A stretch of 64,000 nt of DNA from Euglena gracilis (GCA_039621445.1 CP154956.1:19743295-19807294), one strand, 5' to 3'; shown: positions 11,409 to 24,439, numbered from the stretch's first letter. Translations and numbers: made by a program. The notes: generated from the sequence alone by a model not told the origin.

Positions 11409-12854
11409 ACTTGTAAGGTGGCTGCCAAAGGCAGCCGAGATGGTAACGCCCTTTGAACCATTGATCATGGCATTGCAAAGAAAAATATCATACTCATGCC
11501 AAAAAATTTTTCTTTCCAAAATCGGTATACCAGCAAGATGCCAAGAAGCCGAAGGTTGACCCCCTTCATGGCACCTTGTTGGCACAGGGCAACACGAAAA
11601 GTCTGACTCCATAGGTGCAGAGCTTGCTGCTGTTGCCAACTGTTTGGAGTTCGCCAATCAGTGTCAACATCGGCAAGCATCTTATCCTGAGCTGGATGAT
11701 TTCTTTGTTGCCTGGACTACCACTCAAATTTCAGTGTTTTACGTCCAAAGTTAGCCATTTGCCACTCAAAATTACAAATACAGATGAAATTTGGAATTTT
11801 CATCTCAAAATTAGGAATTGGCACACTAAAATAGGAATTTGCCTCTCCAAATTTGAAACTGACACACCAATACGCATTTGCTACCCAAAATAAGCTGAGA
11901 AACAGGACACGGCTTCTGTCACGCTGTTGGCCAGCCGTCAGCCAGCCGTGTGCTCCCCCCTTGGTTTTGGGTGATGTCGGGAATCAAAGAATCGAAATTT
12001 CCAAAATATCTTTTACCACCCCCCCCCCCTTATTGTCCCACCGACCTTCCCCCGGGAGGCCCGACCGGACAATATGGGGGGGGGGGGACAATATGGGGGT
12101 ACCAAAGGAATTTCATTGGCCGAGCCAAAAAACCCCCCGTCGTCCGGGGCCGAGGGACAATACGGGGGGGGGGACAATATGGGGGGGGGGTAAATTTTGG
12201 GGAAGCAACTTGGGGAACTAAATCAAGCTCTTGAGACCCTCTATCGCCTCGCATGGTCCTGCTGGGCCAGCTGCCCACCTGGCTTGAAATACAGCCCGTT
12301 TTGGTCTTTCTTGAGTCCCCAAAGTCAAATTATCAAATGTCTCCAAATTGATGGCAATAGCTCCGAGCTATGATGATGATGGCAATGGCTCCGAGCGGGA
12401 AATTGGCCATGGAACTTTTGGTGGTCGCTAGCGACCGAATTCTGGCAACCGGTCGCTAGCGACCGTTGGTGGTCGGAGCCACCGGTCGCCAGCCCCAACC
12501 ACCCCCCCCCCCTCTTGGAATGTTTTTTAGCCCCCCCCCCCCCCCAGAGAAAGCAAGTTCCTTTTTCTGCTTTTAGGATCTTGCACGATGTCACACAATG
12601 TTTACGTTGCTCTGTTATTGGAGGGCGGGGGGGGGGGGAAGGGGGGTGGCATTACCCTCCCCCCCCCCCCCCCGCAGAGTGGCCAAAATTTTTTGTCAAA
12701 TTTGCTTTACCCCCCTCAAAGTGGCCACTTTCGTTTGGAGCCAAAGCTCAAAAATTAACCCCCCCCCCCCCAAAGTGTCCCCTCCCCCAGAGTGGCCGTT
12801 TTGGGGTCCCATGGTGCCTGGAGGGTGGCCACTTTGAGGGGAGGTGAGGGTGCA

Positions 12855-13000
12855 TGCGCGCCTGGCCCTGGGTCAGTGAATGCTGCCGAGGGCTGTCCCA
12901 GGGGCCACGACGAGCCCCCTCGGTTGTCCGGGTGCCCTGCAGAGACTGCGGAGGTTTTCTGAGCCCTGCTCGCAGCCTTGACAAACTTGGCACGTCTTGT
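12855..13000 (-). CDS. Possible minus-strand exon
   Basis: The minus frame reads RRAKFVKAASRAQKTSAVSA and then a Gly/Ser/Pro-rich stretch, with biased GC3. It could be a basic N-terminal exon, but no convincing splice borders or neighbours were found. Confidence 0.2.
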
Positions 13001-13734
13001 CCCGGAGGCCAATTAACCGGTTGGTTCCGGCCCTTTGCCTCCAGTAGGAAATTGCCTTTTTGGGGGGGAAAAACTTGGGGTCAGGTGATCAATCATCTTG
13101 AAATGGACACTTGGGATTCAATCACCCGTGCAACTGCAGCTTTGCGTTTCTACACAGTGTTTTGTATCCCGCTTTTGAACTTGGGTCTTGGGTCGTAGAT
13201 GCACCTGGCTTACCGGGTAGAGGGACGAGATCATGAGAAAATATGTACAGTTTAATATGCCAAAGGCTCTATGTAGGTATTTATGATTGGTGGACATTGT
13301 CCTTGGTGGCGGAAGAAGGAGTTCATGACAGAGATGCCAGAGCAGCGGAACAGTTCCGTCCGAGGGGGAGGTGGCAAAAGACCATTCACAAAGTTTGCCG
13401 TGCTTTTAGCCAGAATGGGAGGGCTGAAAAAAAAAAGGTGAAAAAGGGGGGATAACACGTTTTCCATAAAGGCATCTGTGGCAATCAGGGGTGTAGAAAG
13501 TGGGGGTCGGGGTGGGCGGCCGCCCCCCCTCCCGCCAGAGATGTTTTCTTCCCAACTCCAGTTCCAATCACGGGGGCACAGGATGATCGCTACGAGCCAA
13601 CTCCAGTGGGGTGAGATGTATCTAAAACGATGGAAGTTTCGAGAGAGCGGAAAGGGTCAATGAATGTCAAAGAAGGCAGCGGCCAACCGAAGTCGCGCAA
13701 CGGCTCACTACTTCTGAAAACGGCACCCGGTGTA

Positions 13735-13825
13735 CTACTGCTGCTGCTCCCCGCCCCACGGCAAAAGGCCGCACCCCGTGGTGCACCACTGCTGTTTCTC
13801 CCCGCCCCAGGCGAACCACCCCAAG
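13735..13825 (+). repeat. Two tandem units of about 50 bp
   Basis: TGCTGCTGCTCCCCGCCCCA and CTGCTGTTTCTCCCCGCCCC with similar spacing and CACCCGTGGTG-like joins. Confidence 0.6.
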
Positions 13826-14249
13826 GACGCCACCCTGAACCTCGACGTTTCTAGGGGCCAGTAAAGCCCCCGCGTCCCCTGCTTAACCTCCCCTGACCAC
13901 CCATGTGGTTTCCCCATCTGTACATAGATCCCCTCTCCCCTGAACACTCAAATCCAGTAGGCTCTGCCATGGTCCGTGGATTCGGTTCGCCCCACCACCA
14001 GTAGATCACCCGTGTCTGGATCCACGCACCACGCATGTACTTCACTGTAAGATATCTCACCCACCCTATGAACGCACCGTTTCTGTGGTTACAAAAAAAA
14101 CAGCCAAAGAGATATCGAAACAACTTGTTTGGTGCTTCTACACTGAACCATCCACAAATGCCGACACCTCCTCCAGAGGCTCTCACTCCCTACTTAAATA
14201 GTTGGACCACAAAAGCCACAAGGCAGACAGACAAGGCAAAAAAAAACAG

Positions 14250-14860
14250 CAGTGGCGGCCAAGGCAACCGAGGAACAGTTCCTTTCTCGCATTGAAAGCC
14301 TTGTTGGCCACGGGGCTATTTCAAATGCCTGCCGGCCCGCCAAAGAAAATTTCCTTGGCAAACCCCCGCGCACCCCTCCCCCCCACCCCATCCGGACCCC
14401 CTCGCCACACCAAAAACCCCCCCTCCCCCCTACCCGGAAACCTCGCCACGGCGTGCCGACTCCCCCTTTCCTTCGGACCCGGAAAACACAGAAGAGCGAT
14501 TGCAAAATTTGCGCAAAGCAATATTCAGTTTCCCAAAGCAAACACCAATGGAAGAGGATGCTTTTGGAAACCTTGTGCAGCACACAGTGTGTGATGAAGA
14601 CACTCGCCCAATCACAGCAGGAGAAACACTCCGCCGATTGGTTGGCAAATGTCTCATGCGTCATCCGAACGCTTTGAAAGAACCGAGCCCTCCACAATGT
14701 GGTGTTGGTGTGCCGAATGCATGTCCACTGATCGCAATGGGAGTCCAACAGATGGTGGACACTCTGCACTCGGACAGAGACAATCGCTGGGGGAATTTGC
14801 ATGTAATTTTTCATTGGTCGAGCAAAAAATGTGGTCCTTCCAAAATCCGGGACGCGGGGG
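14250..14860 (+). pseudogene. Broken non-LTR-type reverse transcriptase fragment
   Basis: The frame at 14590-14800 carries RPITAGETLRRLVGK and, 20 residues on, GVGVPNACPLIAMGVQQM. These blocks are characteristic of the RVT_1 fingers/palm region (RPI.vGE.lRRL..K; q.GVG...G.e) of LINE-like elements. Upstream, ALKALLATGL resembles the preceding conserved helix. The frame is disrupted by a C-rich insertion (14339-14465), and no catalytic FADD box or endonuclease was found. It is a decayed retroelement copy and probably has no activity. Confidence 0.7.
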
Positions 14861-14984
14861 GGGGGACGGCGGTCGGGGGGGGGGGGACTTCTCTTCCATC
14901 TCCAAATCAAACACAAACAGGCAAGGCGTGTGCATTTGGGCTGGAGATCCCAGCAGCTTAGGCGTCATCTAGGAAGGGGTACAA

Positions 14985-15180
14985 GGAAGAGAAAGGGCGG
15001 GTGAGAAAGGAAAGGGGTGGGGGGGTATAGGGAGTTGTGATATGGAGGGTGGGAACGGCTAAGGGGAGTTGGAAATGGGGCGGGCGGGAAAATGACAAGA
15101 AAGGGAGAGAAGAAGAGAGTAGTGAAGCGAAAGGAGAAGAAGTGTGGGAAGAGGTACGAGAAAAGGTTATGGGGGGATTG
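14985..15180. other. Purine-rich strand tract
   Basis: Plus strand is almost entirely A/G (GAGAAAGG, GAAGAGAG) for about 190 bases. No gene seen. Confidence 0.7.
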
Positions 15181-17496
15181 GAGTAATTTTGAATGGGTAT
15201 CAATCCGTGCGCGCCAAAGGTCGGGGGGCAGTTCCCCCGCGTCCCCCCCCCCCCCCGCGTCCCCCCCCGCGTCCCGAACCGCCCCCTATTTTGTCTGGGC
15301 CCGACGCCTGTCTTGAAATTCATTCGACCGGACCGCCTGGACAGAAATATGGCCAAAAAGTGGTTTTATGGCCAAAAAATGACAATCTTAAGATCCGTCC
15401 TTCCGTCCGTTCCATCCAAAATTCAGCCAGCTGTGATCACCTGACCCCCCCCCCCCCCCCCCCCCCCCCAAAAAAATCATCCCAAAAAAAAAGAAAAAAA
15501 ACTTAAAAACCACCCAAATGCCTTCCAAAACCCCCAACCCGACCACCAATGGTCAGTAGCCATGGTCGCCAGCGACTGGTCGCTAGCAACCACAAAAAAA
15601 TATATCACCAATTTCCCGCAATGAGCCGCAAAAATTGTTTTTTGTCTGGTCCATAACACCTCCAGAACCCCACAGGACCAAAAATGTCGAAAAAAGGGAA
15701 ATCCAAAATGTCCAAAAGTCACTAAAAATTAATAATATGGCAGGAAACAGATTTCAATGGAATGGAAATAGACCGACAGACATACCCTCACCCCCCCCCC
15801 CATTTGGCTAATGGTCGGCCTCCTTCAGACCCCCAATTAGCCAATTAGGGGGGGGGGGACAATTAGGGGGGGGGGGGGCTCGAGGCCCCCGACCCCATAA
15901 TTTTTGACGTTTGCAAAATTGGTCGATTTTTGTGCATTTTTGGATTGGTTATGACTTTTTCTTATCCCGCAATTTTTAACGTTTTTGAAACGGACGTTTT
16001 TGGAGGTTTTCTGAGCAAGGTTCCCGGGCTGTTTTTAAACACGTTGTTTAAAACAGGTTTTTTTCCTATTTGTGGTGTTTTATTTAAAAAAACACCCTTT
16101 TTTAAAACTAAAAACCGTTTTTAAACCGTTTTTTATTCATGAAAGTTTTTTTGCTTTGTTTTAAAACAAAAAAAAACGGGAACCCTGTTTCTGAGCCCTT
16201 GCCGAAATTGGCCAAATTTGGCCAAGGGGGGGGTCGGCACACCCCCCCCCCACCCCCGCCCCGACCCCCTCGCCACGCGGTTTTCCCCCCCCCCTCTCCC
16301 CCCCTTTTCAGACCCCCTCGCCACGCCATGTCAGCCGCGCCAAAGAAAATTTTCTTGGAAAACCCCCGCGCACCCCTCCCCCCCCCCCTCCGGGACCCCC
16401 TCGCCACGCCAACCCCCCCCCCTTGCCAGACGGCTCGCCACGGCGTGCCGACCCCCCAAGGGAACGTCCATTGGCCAATTGGGCTAACCCCCCCCCTAAT
16501 TGGCTAATGGACCTCCCTTAAGGACCCCCCAATTAGCCAATTAGGGGGGGGGGGCAATAAGGGGGGGTTGAGGGTAAACGGGCGCCTGAATGGAAATCGA
16601 CTTACATAAACAATTTCAGACTGAAATCCATTAATGTCAGTAGAATTTTAAGCAGGGTTGTATGGTTAACCAAAGTTCGGTTACTCGACTACGACCCCCC
16701 CAGTTAATCGACTAGTCGACGGGGGGGTCAGTTAACCAATCGGTTAAAGGCTTTGAATATCTGGACAGGTGACATACCTTTTCTTCTCGCTAGAAAAATT
16801 TTTGGAGGAATTATGTTCAAATGCTGTTTGAGTTTCTTTCTCTTGCAGGAGATCGGTTAATCGGTTAACCGAGGGGGGCAGTTAATTTAATCGGTTGACC
16901 CAAAACAGTCAGTTAATTGATCAACCCTGTTTTAAGACAGGCGTCGAGCCCAGAAAATAGGTTTTAACCCATGGGGGGTGTTCCCCCCGCAACCCGACTC
17001 ATGAAGGGTTTCTTACCAATGAGAATTCTCAACAGCCGCTCGGATCTCTTCTTTAGTCACAAAAATGTCACTTTGAGTGACAAAAACACCGCCTCCACGT
17101 CTTGTGTTTCAACTAGCATCTGAAAAGGAGGTTCGGCAGCCCCCCCCCCCTGGTGGTCGGACCCCCTCGGCACGGCAAAATGGACCCCCCCACTGGTCAG
17201 CCAACCCCCTTGGCACCGGCATGCCGAACCATACCAATGAATTTTCCTTTGGGAATTTCCAGCTGTCCGCCACGGTGGACCCCCCCTTGGGGGACTGACC
17301 CCCTCGGCACGGCAAAATGGGGACCCCCCCCTGGTGGCCGAGGGTCCTCGTCAGACATGCCGAACCTCCAAAGTCAACTGATGTCCAAGACAAATTTCAC
17401 TGAAATTGAAAATGTTGTTGTAGTCAGATCCCATTGAACCAGCCAACTAAGGTTTCAAAGATCCCCCCCCCATCCCAACTTCTACGACAAAAAAGG

Positions 17497-17572
17497 GGTG
17501 GCGGACGCCGGTTTTGTCCTGAACCCGGCGTCCCCGGACGCCGGGTTCAGGACAGAACCGGCGTCCGCCACC
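17497..17572. repeat. 37-bp-arm palindrome of the GACGCCGG family
   Basis: Arms 17497-17533 and 17536-17572 with one mismatch and a 2-nt loop; sequence nearly identical to the palindrome at 9299. Confidence 0.92.
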
Positions 17573-17579
17573 AGGGCCA

Positions 17580-18780
17580 CTTTGGGGGGGTCACTTGGGG
17601 GGGGGGGGTCAGAAAAAAAACTTGATATCACCCCCAACCATTTTTGGGGGAATTTTTGGGTGAAATTTGTGATCTAATTTTTGGGTGAAATTTTTGATTT
17701 TTTCCATGAGGTCAATATTTTTTCGGAAATTTTTCAAAAAGATTGGGTGCTTTATGACCATTTTAACTTACGATTTTATTTATTTATCCATGTTCCATCC
17801 GGACCTTGGCCGAACCCCAGAGGGCCACTTAGGGGGGGGTCGTTTGGGGGGGTCATGGTCCCGAGTTACGGCCATTTTTCGGCGAATTTTGGCCATTTTG
17901 AACAATTTTGGCCTGTTTTGACTCACCGGGCGTCGATCGACCCTTCAAAGTCGATCGACTCCGAAAAGGGGGTTCTAGGTAGTCGATCGACTACCCACTC
18001 TCCGGGGTCCAGGCCAAAAGGGGGGTCATTTGGGGGAGTCATGGTACACTGTTAGGTAGGGTTTCAATTTAGGTCTCAGACATTTCCTTTTATTTTGCTT
18101 CTTTTCTGAGATACCCTCACCCCCCCCCCTCAAAGTGACCACCCTCTAGGCGCGATGGGACCCCAAAATGGCCACTCTAGGAGGGGGGGCACCTTGGAGG
18201 GGTCAAATTCTGGCCTTCGGCGCCAAAGGCGCCGAAGGAAAATGGCCACTTTGAGGGGGTAAACCAAAATTTGGTGAAATTTTTTGGCCACTTTTAGGGG
18301 GGGGGGCATTTTGAGGGGGGGTGAGGGTATTATGGAAACATCGATTTTTTGACCCCGAAAACAGCCCAAAATGGCCCCATAAATGAGCCAAAATTGGCCG
18401 CAACTTGGACTACACGAAGAGTTGGGGGGAAAGTAAAGCATGGTATGATAGGGCATTCCAAGGGCTTCATATTTGCTCTCCAAACATTTTCTTTGATTTT
18501 GCTTCATTGTCGAGATTTGGAAAAAAAAGTTTTGCCCAAAAAGCGTCCCAAAAATGACCCCAAAATGACCGTGATTGTTGGTTGGAGTTTTTGTCCATTG
18601 CCCTCCCCCCCGTGGACCCTCCTCCCCCAAGAGGTCCAGCCAGCTTTTTCCAACCAGCAGTTTTCTAGCTGACCAGATCCCCCCCCCCTGACTTTGTCTG
18701 ACTTTGAAGAAATATTCTTAGGCTGGGCTGAATTTGGACAACCAACTGTGGGTGAATCAGCCTTTTAAAATTTGTTTACT
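17580..18780. other. No gene recognised; diverged repeats
   Basis: Contains GTCGATCGACT palindromes (17930-17990) and sequence related in reverse orientation to the 3595 unit (CATTTCCTTTTATTTTGC at about 18082). Confidence 0.5.
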
Positions 18781-19325
18781 CCGTCCCCCAACTTCTCCAC
18801 ATTTGTGATTCAGGAACCTATGGATTTTCTAATGCGAGCAGAGGGTTTGGCTTTGCTTGGCACTTGTGCTTTAGCATTGGGCTACACTGCTTTTGTGCTT
18901 CATGCTCGCACACATTCACTTCGGGGCTTAGCTTGTGGGCAACATTCACTCTCAATGCCCAGGCTTGCCAGTTTGTCTTGTCCCAAATTTTCCCGATTGG
19001 AAAGGTGCTTTCTTGTTCGAGCAGGTTTCACTCATTTTGGGGGGGACAGAGATTGCACACCTGCCTGAAGTGTGGCAGCTTGACTTCAAATTCAGCAACC
19101 TTCCTTTGATTTCAGAACAAATGAACCTTTCTGAAACCCAGATTCTATATCGAGAACTGTGTCCCAGACGCCGGTTCGGGTGTGAAATCTGTGCCTGGGA
19201 CGCCGGTTTGGGCTTCCAGGCCCACCAGGAAAAAAAAAATTGGCAGACCCCCGCGCACCCCTCCCCCCCCCCTCCGGGACCCCCTCGCCACGCCAAGCCC
19301 CTCCCTGTGCAGACCCCCCATTGAA

Positions 19326-19825
19326 CCCATCAATTGAAAGCTCTTCTCAAGGGCTTTCGACAGATAGCCACAGAATTCGGCCATAATGCACACAGCTCTT
19401 ATATTCAGCGATCGTGTATTTGACATCCTAATTTGTCAAATCCCACACTTCAGGTTGCATATTGCACATCAAACGAAAGCTCTCGCCAACACCTTTCGCT
19501 TGGCACCCACAGAACTCAGCCAGATTGCAAAGCGCTCTGAAAACCGCATTTTTCCGACCCTGTCTGCAGATCTCAAATTCCACTTTTCAGCTTGCCTGTC
19601 AATTGAAAGCTCTTCTCAAGGGCTTTTAGCAGATGGCCTTAGATTTCTGCCATGCTGCTTGGTATTCTATTTCAGAAATTCTCCAAAATTGACCAAAAGG
19701 AAATTGTTGCTCAAACAACCCCAAATTCTGGCCAAATACCACCAGAAAACTGCTCAAATATGATTGCCACCTGTCTACAAACCCTTTTGGCCACTTTTTG
19801 GTACTTTTTATTTTGGGCCCCCCAG
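19326..19825 (+). repeat. Dispersed repeat, copy 2
   Basis: Partner of 1-560, lacking some internal segments. Confidence 0.9.
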
Positions 19826-20522
19826 ACCAGAGCTGGTGTTTTTTTTTGTTTTTTTAAAAAAAACAACAAAAAACGTGTTTTTTTTTGAAAAAACGGCAAA
19901 AAAAAAAACGGTTTTTTTAAAAAAAAACGGCCGAATCAAGCGCCAAGTCGCCGGCAACGGAAAAACTCAAAAAAAAAACACCACACACATGCAACCCCCC
20001 CTTTCCTCGGTTTTGTATTGACCTTTGAAGCATGGGCAAAAGAGGTTGGTTGACCCCTCATTGCCACCTTTGGCAAAGGTCCGGGTCCAAAAGCGATGGC
20101 GGTCAGTCGCTTTCATCATCACTGGGGGAGGGTAAGTCAGACGGGTTCAGAGCGCGAGGTTCACACCTTGGAAACAAAAATCTGACAAAATGCTTGCAAA
20201 ATTTCATGGCAAACCGGACACAACTTGGGCACATCCCTTGCAAGTGCCAACGTAGTAGGATTTTCCTTCAGCCTTGGACTTTGCAAAGCACCTCCAAACA
20301 ACATCCTCATAACGGCCAGGCATGAGAAAATAGCTATAAAAGTGACAGAAAAAAATGCAACAATTCCAAGATCATGTTGGGAACTGCCCCAAAAAAATGA
20401 AAAAAATTTTTTTCCACCATACCCCCGCTGGCGTTTTTTTGTTTTTTTAAAAAAACACAAAAAAAACCAAAAAAACCGTTTTTTGTTTTTTTTGTTGTTT
20501 TTTTGACTGCCGGCTTTGCCCC

Positions 20523-20585
20523 AGACGCCAGTTTCACGCCCGAACCGGCATCCCAGACGCCGGTTCGGGCGTGAAACCGGAGCCT
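20523..20585. repeat. GACGCCGG palindromic repeat
   Basis: Arms contain TTTCACGCCCGAACCGGC and its complement around a short CATCCCAGAC-like loop. Shares the CACGCCCGAACCGG variant with 575-665. Confidence 0.8.
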
Positions 20586-21330
20586 CCAGACACGGTTTCA
20601 TATGGGAATTGCGAACAGCTTGTCAGGGACATTTTTTTTATAACATAACTCCACTCCATAAATAGCCTCCCCGTCCTGCTGGGATAGCATGGCACTGCCT
20701 TAAAAAATTCTTTTAGTGGGGGCTTGGTGGGGGGAATTTCAAATTTGTGCTTTTTGATGAAGGTTTTTATAAATTTTGAATTTATAGAAAGTTTTTGTAA
20801 AGCTTTTTGCCCAAAGTGGCATTTTTGGAATTGGCGTGTTCATAGATAACAAAAATCATGTCATTAGGTTTTTGTTGTGTTTTCAATAAACGTTTGACAT
20901 ACCCCCCCCCCAAGATTGCATGCTTTGAATCCGAGGGGACCCTCACCCAGTACTCTTTTGACCCCTGCAAAATTAGTCCATTTTTGTATTTTGTTGGATT
21001 CTCGCAAATTTTTGTCACCCCACAAATCATAATTTTTGGAACTTCGTTTTTTTTCGAAGGTTTTTTTGACTTTCTTGCAGCCTTCCTGGTTGGTCTGTCC
21101 GCCAATGGGCGAATTGGGGGGGGGGGGACAAGCATGCCATGGGTGGTGGAGAGTGGAACCTCCACTCAAAGAGACACCTTGGCCATCTTGAAATTCTGCA
21201 GGAATTAGGGTGGATCTGAATTTGGTTTTTCAGTTTTGTGTATCTTCATATGTGCAAGACTGTGCGATTATACCTGGCATGGGCCAAGGGTTGCCTTAAT
21301 TTTGACAAGTGTCATATATTGAAAGATGCA

Positions 21331-21606
21331 TTATTTAGAAAGGCAACACAGTTGTTGCTGACTGGCGGCAACCTTGACATATGATGTTCCAAATCTGCAT
21401 GTTTTCCCCATCTGTCCAACAAGTGTTTTTGGTTTTGTATCATTTTGTGGCTTGCCTGCAATGACAAAAGCTGTGGCGAATTTCCTCCGCAAACGGCCAG
21501 GGTAGGCTTTGACTGGAATCGCCCAGTGCTTCTGAGGTGACCTTTTGGCGTTTGACAGCGGATGATGTATGTGGATGGAAGGTTGATGGCCACCATTGTC
21601 CGGCAA
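21331..21606 (-). CDS. Uncharacterised open frame, 91 codons
   Basis: Reads HWAIPVKAYPGRLRRKFATA and continues with a basic region to GQMGKTCRFGTSYVKV. Composition is protein-like, but codon bias is weak and no domain was recognised. It could be an exon or transposon remnant. Confidence 0.2.
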   Translation of the reverse strand: MPDNGGHQPSIHIHHPLSNAKRSPQKHWAIPVKAYPGRLRRKFATAFVIAGKPQNDTKPKTLVGQMGKTCRFGTSYVKVAASQQQLCCLSK

Positions 21607-21759
21607 TCTGAAGTGCTGTGAATAAATTCACACATATCAGCACACCTGGGGGGTCACTTGGCCGTTTTTTTTTTGGCTCCAGACTTTGGGTCAGCCAAAG
21701 TGACCGCAAGTATTCCACCTGGGGCCAGGTGCCTGATTTTTTTTGTTTGCCAGGGCAGG

Positions 21760-21880
21760 GTTCGATATAAGGAGGGTGCACGGGGTTCAGATGGGCATCC
21801 CCCCTTGAACCAGAGGGGGGTCCGGATCATCCCTCCCCCCCCCCCGCCTGCCAAGGGGTGTCCGGACCAACAAGGGAGGA
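21760..21880 (+). repeat. Family D repeat (GTCCGGACC) with relatives at 31555-31660 and 49675-49765
   Basis: Shared order: a GGGTTCG(A/G)TAT(A/T)AGGAGGGTG-like start, a GGGGGTCCGGA(C/T) block, then CCTGCCAAGGGGTGTCC. The 49675 copy sits in MFS intron 1. Confidence 0.6.
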
Positions 21881-22440
21881 AGGTCATTTTCCCCCCTTTT
21901 GGCGCTTTGTGGTGATTTTTTTTTGCATTTTTGACCTTATGGGGGTCAAATTTTTCCGCCCGGCGCTTCCCAGGCCGAAAATCGGTCACCAAGCCCACGC
22001 CGACCTCCCCCCAACCTGCCCATACGTCGAAGCCTGGGCCAGGGTGAACGACACCCCAAGGGGGGGAGACAGGAAATGCATTGGTGAACAAGAAGTGACG
22101 TCTGGTTTTTTTTTGTAAGTGAACAGTGTTCCCTGTCATCCCCCTGAGGTTTTTTGTTTCATTTTTAAAAAAAATAATCTGTCGCTTTTGTGAAGTCACT
22201 CATCATTTCCTTTGACCCACCCCTGGGTGTGGGGTAACGTCATTTTCTGAATGCCAAAATCCCAAGGCAACGAAAGCCCAGAAAATTGCCTCCAGAATTT
22301 CCCTTCCGAGTCACTTTGTGTTAAAATCCAGCCCAACCCCACTTCACCAGACCCAGAGAAGTTTCATGGCAACCCCCCTACAAAGCTAACCAAGTGCCTG
22401 GCCACCACACCAAATGTCACATGTTGTGCGTAATGTGTAC

Positions 22441-22443
22441 GTG

Positions 22444-22504
<61 letters not shown>

Positions 22505-22525
22505 GTGTGTGTGTCTGTGTGTGTG
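22441..22525. repeat. (TG)n microsatellite
   Basis: About 30 TG dinucleotides with two small interruptions. Confidence 0.95.
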
Positions 22526-23249
22526 TTCAATGTGATATGCGCACAAGTGACCCCTCTCAAATAAAATCTGGGGGCTTTATGTAGGCAGAAGTTTCCTGAC
22601 TCCCAAGTTGGCTTCGTCTTCGGGGGTATTTTTCAGTTGACATGAAGTTGGCTCCATTTCCCCCCCCCACAAACAAATCAATTAAAATTCAATTTTATTG
22701 CCCCTTTTGAAGGCTGCATCTTTGATCCCCCAACCTCTTGTTGTTCATCCAATGCCCTGAGGGGGGCTGAATCTGAGGAAACAAAGGCCACACTCTGTCC
22801 AGCTTTTGCCAAAGCCTGAATCCGACCTCCAAAAGCATCTCCAGGGTGGCCAGCAAGCCCCTGATATCGCTGCGTGCATTGCTGGGGCAGAGGGCATCGT
22901 CGATCTCAACGTTCATGCAAACCTGACCACCTGTGTTGCAGACATTCTCCCCCATGGTGTTGCCAGCATTCTCAGCGACAAAGCTGGGAAGAGGGATTTC
23001 GTTTTCAAGTTTAGTTACGGGGGGGGGTCCGGACCATAACAATAATGCTTAAGGTGGTGTCCGACCCCTCCCCGGGGGGGGTGCTGACTTGTTTTTTTGT
23101 CGGAGTGATTGACCGGTTTTTGGCTCCAGACCCACCCCCCCAGAGGGGGAGGTCCGCCAGGATTGGCTGAAAGTGGCCACCGCCGAAGGCAGTTTTTTTT
23201 TGGTCAAAATCCTTTGATTTTCGGTCATTTTTGGCCGAATGGCTGGAGT

Positions 23250-23516
23250 CAGGCGTCTTTTTAAGTCACCTGACCCCCCCCCCCCCCCGGGGGGGGTGGG
23301 GGGGCCCGGGCCGGCCCCCCCCCCCCGGGGGGGGGGGTCCCGCGCCGGAGGCGCTGGGTATACCTTTTCGGCGCGAAGCGCCGAAAATTTTTGAAAATTG
23401 CCTTTAACGGGTCCGATTTTGGGGGGTCCCCGCCCCCCCCCCCCCCCCCCGGGGGGCCCGCGCGCCCCGGGGGGGGGGGGGGGGCCCCCCCCCCCGGGGC
23501 CCTAAAAAGAAGCCTG
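23250..23516. mobile_element. MITE family C copy (267 bp)
   Basis: Ends CAGGCGTCTTTTTAAG and CTAAAAAGAAGCCTG, flanked by GCTGGAGT (23242-23249) and GCTGGAGC (23517-23524), 7/8 identical. Contains the shared AATTGCCTTTAACGGG segment. Confidence 0.85.
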
Positions 23517-24439
23517 GCTGGAGCGACCCCCCCCCCCGTTTGGTGTGGGTAGGAGGTGGGAGACTGGTTTGCGAAAAGTGACTGACTGTTTTTTTTTTTT
23601 TGAAAGTGGAAAGTGACCCACCTCCCCCCGAGGAGTGGGTAGGCAATGGTATGGTCCGGACCTCCCCTCCCCGTTCCTGGAAAAAAATCTCTGGCTGGGA
23701 ACAGTGCAAGCCCGTGCTATTAACTCGCAGGCTGCGGTGAAAGTGTTGGAGGCGTTCCGGAGCACTGCGTATGACTCCAGTTTGGCAGCACATGAAAAGC
23801 TGCTGTTGCGGTGAGGTCACAGTTGACAACTCCGTTTTGGTTGAGTGCAGTAGCCGCCCATTTTCCTGTGGATTTTTCGTTGAATGTGCTGGACAGAATT
23901 TTTTTTTTCCTTTAAGGACCGCCCTGTGCTCCCATCCCAAAATTTTGTGTACGTTGTTCAAAGAATTTGCCCTCAATCTCAATTTTTTTGACCCAGCGCC
24001 AAAATTTCTCCTGTCCATAGTTTTTGCCACCCCCCCCTGTTCCATCAATTTTTATCCACTTGATTTCCCCCCCTTCACCAGACCTTTTGCTCATACCATG
24101 TTGATTCAATTATGGCTTTGTACATACACACTTTGAAATGAGATGGAGGCACCATGCCCCATCCAAGCTATTGCTTACCAAGCTATTCCCATAGGTGGTA
24201 TTGGAACAGTTCGGTGGCAGGGCACTTTGATGAGGAAAGTGGCAAAAAATTTCATCGTTTTTCCTGGAGGCATCAACAATAGTTGCTGAAAATTGTCCAT
24301 GGTTAAAAGGGGTGCCCGGGGGATTGTGCGTGCTAATATTGAATGTGTGCACCAAGAAGGAAGGCGGGCGCTTAGGGAGGGTTCTTCTGGCTCAGGGAGG
24401 GTAAGCCAGAAGTGAACGGTAATGGGCAAGGCTAGCTTT

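Larger units (their letters stand above)
9597..11963. mobile_element. 2.4-kb element bounded by long inverted repeats
   Basis: The left end (from 9597) GGGGGGAGCACACGGCTGG, CGTGACAGAAGCC and a TAATTTTGAGTGG tandem block recurs inverted at 11745-11963. It encloses AT microsatellites, another inverted end at about 10370-10405 and a minisatellite. No coding region was recognised inside, so it is non-autonomous or composite. Confidence 0.7.
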
